5,443 nucleotides of DNA from assembly GCA_030591825.1 (NCBI GenBank), contig JAUVAG010000113.1, positions 1-5,443 on the forward strand. The letters run 5' to 3'. Positions within the stretch are counted from its first letter, which is position 1. Each line of letters opens with the position of its first letter. The position numbers and the translations under genes were made by a program. This DNA is from Dethiosulfatibacter sp. (lineage in GTDB: Bacteria; Bacillota; Clostridia; Tissierellales; Dethiosulfatibacteraceae). Positions 1 to 3,629 of this stretch are shown piece after piece. Below the pieces are notes generated by a model. That model had not been told where the DNA came from, made no database searches, and worked only from the letters and a program-made list of their open reading frames with translations.

Positions 1-123
1 ATCAATAAGCCCGCTCCAAAGAGTCTTCGCAAACCTTCTGGAAAGAAGGCTGGTGTTTTCGAGGCATTAAACGCTGCAATAGAAGGACGAGATTTTAGCT
101 TGCTTCTTTCTGCGACTGAATAG
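1..123 (+). CDS. C-terminal 40 residues of an unrecognised protein (5' end outside window)
   Basis: Frame 1 is open from the first base to a TAG at 121-123 and encodes 40 residues. The tail is basic at first (KPAPKSLRKPSGKKAG) and then forms a likely amphipathic helix (VFEALNAAIEGRDFSLLLSATE). I do not recognise the family. By my count G+C is about 45% (55 of 123 bases), clearly above the AT-rich DNA that follows immediately, which could mean a different origin, for example a mobile-element protein. The reading frame is only assumed from the absence of stops and the sensible amino-acid composition. The start and full length lie to the left of the window, so no function can be given. Confidence 0.5.
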   Translation: MNKPAPKSLRKPSGKKAGVFEALNAAIEGRDFSLLLSATE

Positions 124-161
124 TTACTTATTAATTTATATTATAGCACAAGTTATGTGAG

Positions 162-398
162 TTGGAACAGGAGGTTGAAACAGTCATTCAAAATGTTAAT
201 GGAAGTAATAGAAATGATTTCTCTAAGGGTAATAATGATAAGACAGTTACAAGAGAATTTGAACCCTTGATATCTATTAAAGATCATTATCCTAAATATG
301 TAGTGTCTATGGATACTCATTTCAAAGAAAATATTGAGGGTGTTAGACATATTCATTTATTTGATTTTCTGACTTCGGAATTAGAGGGGATTGGATGA
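162..398 (+). pseudogene. Orphan C-terminal fragment of an AAA ATPase with DUF4143 domain
   Basis: The reading frame ends in TGA at 396-398. Its last ~50 residues (from REFEPLISIKDHYPKYVVSM to IEGVRHIHLFDFL) match, from memory, the C-terminal end of the AAA_14/DUF4143 ATPases. In those proteins a segment like REFxxLxxIxDNYPKYVxSMD is followed by IxGIxHxxxxDFL. Full-length members are about 400 residues with a P-loop near the N-terminus. Here the P-loop, the ATPase core and most of DUF4143 are absent. The first ~25 residues after the TTG at 162 (Asn-rich) do not look like the family, so recognisable homology starts near base 235. GGAG-like bases at 169-174 lie after the TTG, so they do not support that start. 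I read this as a dead 3' remnant left by deletion or insertion rather than a 78-residue gene. Confidence 0.7.
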
Positions 399-460
399 TA
401 AATAACCATAGCAATTTGATGGACCATCTTATGAAAAAATAATAAATCTGGGGGATTACA

Positions 461-1447
461 ATGAAACGTAAAAGAGTATTAATTACCTTAATGATAATGT
501 TGATGGCATGCACATCCATAGGATTTGCTGCAAATGGAATTCAGTATGAAGGTGAAGCAGAACAATTGCAGGACCTTGGTTTGTTCAAAGGGACAAACAA
601 TGGCTTTGAACTGGAAAGACAGCCTACAAGGGCCGAAGCAGGAGTAATGCTCATTAGGATGCTTGGTAAGGAAGCATTGGCATTATCTCAAGATAGTGAT
701 CACCCTTTTGATGATGTTCCAGAATGGGCTTCACCATATGTTGGGTACATGTATCAGAACGGACTGACTAATGGTATAAGCGCCAATGAATATGGAACAC
801 AGAATTTTATTGACTCAAAATCATATGCCACCATGCTTATGAGAGTATTGGGATATGAGGATAGTAAGGGAGACTTTTCATGGAATCAGGCACTGGATAA
901 GGCTGTAGAGATTGATCTGATAGATGATTCAGAAATGTTGAGGCTTGCAGGGGAAGATTTCATAAGAGATGACATGGCTCATTTCTCATTCAATCTGCTT
1001 AAGACGGACCTTAAAGGTTCTGAAACCAAGCTTGTGAATAATCTTGTCAACCAGGGTGTTGTTGATAAAGATACAGCTATTAAATGTAATCTTCTTGAAA
1101 AGGAGATTATGGTGACCGGATATTATACTAGTCCGGATGATGTTGCCGACTACCTGCATCTTTATGGAAAGCTGCCTGGAAATTATCTTACAAAGCAGGA
1201 AGCCAAGGACTTTGGATGGATCAGTACAGCGGGTAATCTTTGGGAAGTAACTGATAAATTGAGTATTGGTGGGGATCATTTCGGCAATTATGAAGGGCTG
1301 CTTCCAGATGCTAATGGCAGAAAATGGCATGAATGCGATGTCAACTATAATGGTGGATACAGAGGATCCGAGCGATTGGTTTACTCCAATGACGGATTGA
1401 TTTACTATACCGAAGACCATTATGAATCTTTTGAGAAGATGTATTAG
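461..1447 (+). CDS. Secreted SLH-domain protein with C-terminal barnase-like ribonuclease
   Basis: This 328-residue protein starts at ATG 461 behind GGGGGA (450-455). Residues 1-24 are a signal peptide: MKRKR, a hydrophobic stretch, then an AxA-like exit (GFAA). LMAC at 14-17 is a possible but imperfect lipobox. Residues ~30-206 resemble S-layer-homology repeats: LGLFKGT then QPTRAEAGVMLIRMLG at 54-69, HPFDDVPEWASPYVGYMYQNGLTNGI at 81-106, ATMLMRVLGY at 122-131, and a weaker third unit. SLH domains usually bind secondary cell-wall polymers. Residues ~226-328 align without gaps to barnase (a guanyl-preferring RNase) at offset 218. K245, E291, R301, R305 and H320 match barnase K27, E73 (general base), R83, R87 and H102 (general acid). 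IGGD, GNL, YS and DHY motifs are also kept. R59 is replaced by Y277 and W94 by G312. Predicted role: a cell-surface or extracellular endoribonuclease for RNA scavenging or competition. No barstar gene is adjacent. Confidence 0.9.
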   Translation: MKRKRVLITLMIMLMACTSIGFAANGIQYEGEAEQLQDLGLFKGTNNGFELERQPTRAEAGVMLIRMLGKEALALSQDSDHPFDDVPEWASPYVGYMYQNGLTNGISANEYGTQNFIDSKSYATMLMRVLGYEDSKGDFSWNQALDKAVEIDLIDDSEMLRLAGEDFIRDDMAHFSFNLLKTDLKGSETKLVNNLVNQGVVDKDTAIKCNLLEKEIMVTGYYTSPDDVADYLHLYGKLPGNYLTKQEAKDFGWISTAGNLWEVTDKLSIGGDHFGNYEGLLPDANGRKWHECDVNYNGGYRGSERLVYSNDGLIYYTEDHYESFEKMY

Positions 1448-1529
1448 GAAAGAGGTTGAAATGATTGATTTACCTCACAAAACAGACATTTTGTTAATAT
1501 CACAAACTATAAGCAATATGGAGTATAAA

Positions 1530-1814
1530 ATGAAAATTATTATCAGTCCAAGCAAAACTATGAACTACTGTGATCTGCAGCCTTTAAATAATAATAATCA
1601 AAGTCCCTTAAACAAACTTACCAAAGATTTATTAAACACTTTGAATAATTTGGAGTATGATTCATTAAAGAGTCTGTATAAAACTAGCGATAAAATTATT
1701 GTAGAAGAAATCAAAGGACTTTCAGTTATGAATTACGTTTTTGATGAAAAAATGTCATCAGATAAGGAATATATATTTAGTAGATATACAGATCCTTACA
1801 ATATGGATTATTAA
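1530..1814 (+). pseudogene. yaaA: YaaA-family (UPF0246/DUF328) gene with internal in-frame deletion
   Basis: From ATG 1530, behind GGAG at 1520-1523, the frame encodes 94 residues. The start MKIIISPSKTMNY is the characteristic N-terminus of the YaaA family, known for limiting iron and DNA damage under peroxide stress. Residues 23-55 (LNKLTKDLLNTL to LYKTSDKI) continue like the family's N-terminal third. Residues ~57-85 (VEEIKGL, NYVFDEKMSSDKEYIFSR) resemble the family's extreme C-terminus, where a G/NYxFxExLSSxxEYxFxR pattern is usual. Full-length YaaA is about 245-260 residues, so roughly 150 middle residues are missing, with the join near residue 56. The same frame is open back to ATG 1461, which has its own AGAGG at 1451-1455; this would add 23 unrelated residues (MIDLPHKTDILLISQ...). 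The product is unlikely to fold as YaaA. The gene lies 82 bases after the barnase gene and could share its transcript. Confidence 0.75.
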
Positions 1815-1983
1815 TCGTCGAATTAGTATAGGTTGATAAAAATCAATCAAATTAATTCTTTAAAATAAAGAATAGCTTCTGGAGGCTAATATGAAGAAGA
1901 TGAAAAATCAATGGTTTCTTTGTTAAATGAAGATAGCAAATTGATATTAACCGTGAAACCTATGGGTTCCATTATAAGCTATT

Positions 1984-2012
1984 AAATACCAACCATTGTG
2001 GTTGGTATTTTT
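1984..2012 (+). terminator. Rho-independent terminator-like hairpin
   Basis: A perfect 12-bp inverted repeat, AAATACCAACCA at 1984-1995 and TGGTTGGTATTT at 1999-2010, surrounds a 3-base loop (the outermost pairs may open). The 3' arm runs into a T tract (TATTTTT, 2006-2012). It is well placed to end transcription of the barnase/yaaA-remnant unit before the acetyltransferase promoter. It lies within the possible decayed membrane-protein frame, so it either arose there or the frame is spurious. Confidence 0.65.
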
Positions 2013-2025
2013 GGTTGTTTTGCAG

Positions 2026-2054
2026 TTGTAATATGTGTTATCCTAGATTATAAA
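2026..2054 (+). promoter_or_regulatory. Candidate sigma-A promoter for the acetyltransferase gene
   Basis: TTGTAA at 2026-2031 (4 of 6 to the -35 consensus) is followed after exactly 17 bases by TATAAA at 2049-2054 (5 of 6 to the -10 consensus). Transcription would begin near 2061, giving a 5' leader of about 33 bases with a GGAG at 2081-2084. It sits just downstream of the hairpin terminator, as expected for a new transcription unit. In AT-rich DNA such matches also occur by chance. Confidence 0.45.
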
Positions 2055-2093
2055 TGAAAATAATTAAGAGGTAATAGTAAGGAGTGATAGAAA

Positions 2094-2576
2094 TTGAAAA
2101 GAATTGATATAAGACCAACAACTCTATCAGATTGTGAATTCATAATTAAAGCCAATGAAGGAATGGACGAGGATTTTCTGCATCAATGGTCCGGACCGTC
2201 TTATGAATTCCCCATAACAATGGAACAAATTAAAAAAAGGCTGGTTGACAGTATATATACCAAGTTTTTTACTGCTGAAATCCAGGGTGAAACCATAGGA
2301 ACTGTAGAGCTTGGATTTATAAACTACAAGAAAATGGAATGCAGGATATGCAGGTTTTTAGTTGGGGAAGAATACAGAAACAAAGGTTATGGAAGCCAAA
2401 TATCAAAATATCTTATTGACCATGCTTTTAATGAGCTGAAAATGGAAAGGGTGATGCTCAATGTTTCATCTTCTAATATGTCAGCCATAAGATGTTATGA
2501 AAAAGTTGGGTTCAAGGTTGTGGAAAAGAAAGAAAAAAATAATGGGAACCTTTTATATGAGTTATTGAGATTATGA
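2094..2576 (+). CDS. GNAT-family N-acetyltransferase
   Basis: This 160-residue protein starts at TTG 2094, set by GGAG at 2081-2084. It has the single-domain GNAT layout for acetyl transfer from acetyl-CoA to an amine. The N-terminal IDIRPTTLSDCEFI (4-17) is the usual first strand and helix. Motif A includes FLVGEEYRNKGYGSQIS (88-104), in which RNKGYG (95-100) is the R/QxxGxG/A pyrophosphate-binding loop. Motif B includes NMSAIRCYEKVGFKVV (128-143), the typical NxxAIxxYEKxGF. Length fits the family. The substrate cannot be read from the sequence; the overall look is close to the RimJ/RimL and Acetyltransf_1/3 groups. The gene appears intact and is probably transcribed from its own promoter between 2026 and 2054. 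No clear terminator follows before the next gene. Confidence 0.9.
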   Translation: MKRIDIRPTTLSDCEFIIKANEGMDEDFLHQWSGPSYEFPITMEQIKKRLVDSIYTKFFTAEIQGETIGTVELGFINYKKMECRICRFLVGEEYRNKGYGSQISKYLIDHAFNELKMERVMLNVSSSNMSAIRCYEKVGFKVVEKKEKNNGNLLYELLRL

Positions 2577-2674
2577 GTTATTATGTTTTGAATTAGTATA
2601 AAATAGTGATTAGTACTAACATGAATAATGTGATAGACAATGAAAATTATAGAAATTGATAAAGAGGAGTATTA

Positions 2675-3028
2675 ATGAAATTTATATCAAATAGAAAAGA
2701 AATGGATTTGGATTCCAGTATTTCTGAATCAGATGTTATTGAAGAGTATGTCGATGTTCCGGTGAAGAATATCATTAATGCTTCAAGAGCCGAGGGTGCA
2801 ATAGAGGCATTGAATATCATCCAAGGTAATTTGATGAGCTACTTGGATGATAATGGTATTGTACCAGAAGAGGCGGATCCAGAAATTAGGAAGATTGTAG
2901 GGCTTGTATTTAAAAGTTCTATAAACATTAAAAATGAGTGTCAAAGTATGCTGAAAGAGACTTATGACTTTAATTATGAACTTGATGGTATCAAAGTGAA
3001 GGTGCCTAAAGAGAAAGTGATAAGATAG
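2675..3028 (+). CDS. Hypothetical cytosolic protein, 117 residues
   Basis: ATG 2675 lies 5 bases after a strong GAGGAG (2664-2669), so translation from here is convincing. I do not recognise the family. The protein has no signal peptide or membrane segment. The N-terminal third is acidic (MDLDSSISESDVIEEYVDVP, 10-29). Residues ~31-60 (NIINASRAEGAIEALNIIQGNLMSYLDD) and ~67-96 should form helices, with a PEEADPE turn at 64-70. The C-terminus is basic with a short strand (DGIKVKVPKEKVIR, 104-117). The next gene starts 59 bases downstream on the same strand with no terminator between, so the two are probably co-transcribed; the partner is nucleotide-related, but that alone does not assign a function. 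Confidence 0.7.
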   Translation: MKFISNRKEMDLDSSISESDVIEEYVDVPVKNIINASRAEGAIEALNIIQGNLMSYLDDNGIVPEEADPEIRKIVGLVFKSSINIKNECQSMLKETYDFNYELDGIKVKVPKEKVIR

Positions 3029-3043
3029 ATAGCAAACATTGAT

Positions 3044-3080
3044 TGAGTTAAGAAAAGGAAGTTGTGAGTTAAGAATAGGA
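3044..3080 (+). repeat. Tandem 16-bp direct repeat, 21-base period, carrying the ribosome binding site
   Basis: TGAGTTAAGAAAAGGA at 3044-3059 is repeated as TGAGTTAAGAATAGGA at 3065-3080, with one mismatch (A at 3055, T at 3076). The second copy supplies the AGGAG (3077-3081) used by the gene at 3088; the first copy supplies a similar AGGAAG with no good start behind it. It looks like a local duplication of the translation-initiation region. Confidence 0.65.
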
Positions 3081-3087
3081 GACAAAA

Positions 3088-3405
3088 ATGACAGGAAAAT
3101 ATAAAGTAATAACGTTATGTGGTAGCACCAAGTTCAAGGATGAATTTATTGAAGTACAAAAAAGATTGACGATGGAAGGAATTATTGTTATTAGTGTTGG
3201 TCTTTTTGGCCATGCAGACGGTGATTATCAGACTGTATTGACAGAGGAAGTAAAAGTGATGCTTGATGACATGCATAAAAAGAAAATTGACATGGCAGAT
3301 GAAATATTTGTAATCAATAAAGGCGGATATATTGGGTCAAGCACTAATAGTGAAATCGAGTATGCAATGGGAACAGGAAAAAAAATTAATTATTTTGAAG
3401 AATAA
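3088..3405 (+). CDS. Nucleoside 2-deoxyribosyltransferase-like (DUF4406-type) protein
   Basis: The 105-residue product starts at ATG 3088, 6 bases after AGGAG (3077-3081). It resembles small proteins of the nucleoside 2-deoxyribosyltransferase/DUF4406 fold, which bind nucleotides or transfer deoxyribosyl groups between bases. Supporting motifs are ITLCGSTKFKDEF (8-20), a phosphate/ribose-binding loop after strand 1; VISVGLFGH (34-42); KIDMADEIFVIN (66-77), where Asp sits at the ribose site in relatives; and GGYIGSSTNSEIEYA (79-93). In that last segment E89 is in the place of the nucleophilic Glu of true deoxyribosyltransferases. The C-terminal KKINYFEE is the usual last strand. Length is typical of the short members. 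Whether it is an active transferase or hydrolase is unknown. It follows the 117-residue hypothetical gene by 59 bases, probably in one transcript. Confidence 0.85.
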   Translation: MTGKYKVITLCGSTKFKDEFIEVQKRLTMEGIIVISVGLFGHADGDYQTVLTEEVKVMLDDMHKKKIDMADEIFVINKGGYIGSSTNSEIEYAMGTGKKINYFEE

Positions 3406-3498
3406 TATTCTTTTGTCTATTAGAATTAAACACAGTATTAATCAAAAAATGGAAAGAAAAATATTTTAGGAATTAATTTTGAGATAAGGGACATTTCG

Positions 3499-3527
3499 TT
3501 GAAGTGCAAATAAACATATGCTATACT
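3499..3527 (+). promoter_or_regulatory. Sigma-A-type promoter upstream of the GGDEF gene
   Basis: TTGAAG at 3499-3504 is followed by a 17-base spacer and TATACT at 3522-3527. The -35 matches consensus at 4 of 6 and the -10 at 5 of 6, and the spacer is optimal. Transcription should begin near 3534. It lies 94 bases past the end of the deoxyribosyltransferase-like gene and points at the GGDEF gene, so that gene is probably its own unit. A hairpin with a T tract lies only about 30 bases past the expected start point. Confidence 0.65.
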
Positions 3528-3564
3528 ATTGTTTGGGTAGGGACTGAATTTTAGATAGTAAATT

Positions 3565-3590
3565 AGGTGTCTGCCAAGCAGACGCCTTTT
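3565..3590 (+). terminator. Intrinsic terminator-like hairpin in the leader of the GGDEF gene
   Basis: GGTGTCTGC at 3566-3574 pairs with GCAGACGCC at 3578-3586 (nine pairs, one of them G-U, plus an outer A-T pair) around the loop CAA. It is followed by TTTTATATTTT at 3587-3597. The GC-rich stem and T tract fit a rho-independent terminator. It could end transcripts from the preceding operon. It also lies between the promoter at 3499-3527 and the gene at 3630, so it could act as an attenuator or end a small RNA of about 55 bases. Confidence 0.65.
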
Positions 3591-3629
3591 ATATTTTGGA
3601 GAGGATAAAAACGAATCAAGGGAGCAGGA

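Larger units (their letters stand above)
1890..2057 (+). pseudogene. Possible decayed small membrane-protein reading frame
   Basis: A good ribosome binding site (TGGAGG, 1880-1885) precedes ATG 1891, but that frame stops after 11 codons at 1924-1926. Frame 3 then carries a sensible polar peptide (EEDEKSMVSLLNEDSKLILTVKPMGSIISY). A TAA at 1983-1985 follows, and then the same frame continues into a clean hydrophobic segment (IPTIVVGIFGCFAVVICVIL, then DYK) ending at TGA 2055-2057. One frameshift near the start plus one nonsense change would turn this into a small single-TM protein of about 55 residues. The family is not recognised. The alternative is that the hydrophobic translation is a by-product of the terminator hairpin, which lies inside it. 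Confidence 0.3.

Noticed and set aside
416..445. Possible promoter TTGATG, 18 bases, TAATAA before the SLH-RNase gene
   Set aside because: Transcription would start near 452, inside the ribosome binding site, leaving almost no leader. The real promoter is probably elsewhere.
986..1420. Open reading frame of 144 codons on the - strand
   Set aside because: It lies wholly inside the SLH-RNase gene, whose + strand product has a signal peptide and a clear barnase match. The - strand translation has no recognisable domain.
1855..1873. 8-bp inverted repeat ATTCTTTA / TAAAGAAT with loop AAA after the yaaA remnant
   Set aside because: It is entirely AT-rich apart from one C-G pair and has no following T tract, so it is weak as a terminator and expected by chance in such DNA.
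2610..2619. 10-base palindrome TTAGTACTAA between the acetyltransferase and the hypothetical gene
   Set aside because: Short, isolated, with no second copy and no clear promoter elements around it, so no operator can be supported.
3530..3600. Riboswitch in the leader of the GGDEF gene
   Set aside because: Only one simple hairpin of terminator type is visible in about 55 bases; none of the conserved cores I know (GEMM c-di-GMP, preQ1, guanidine, fluoride) is present.
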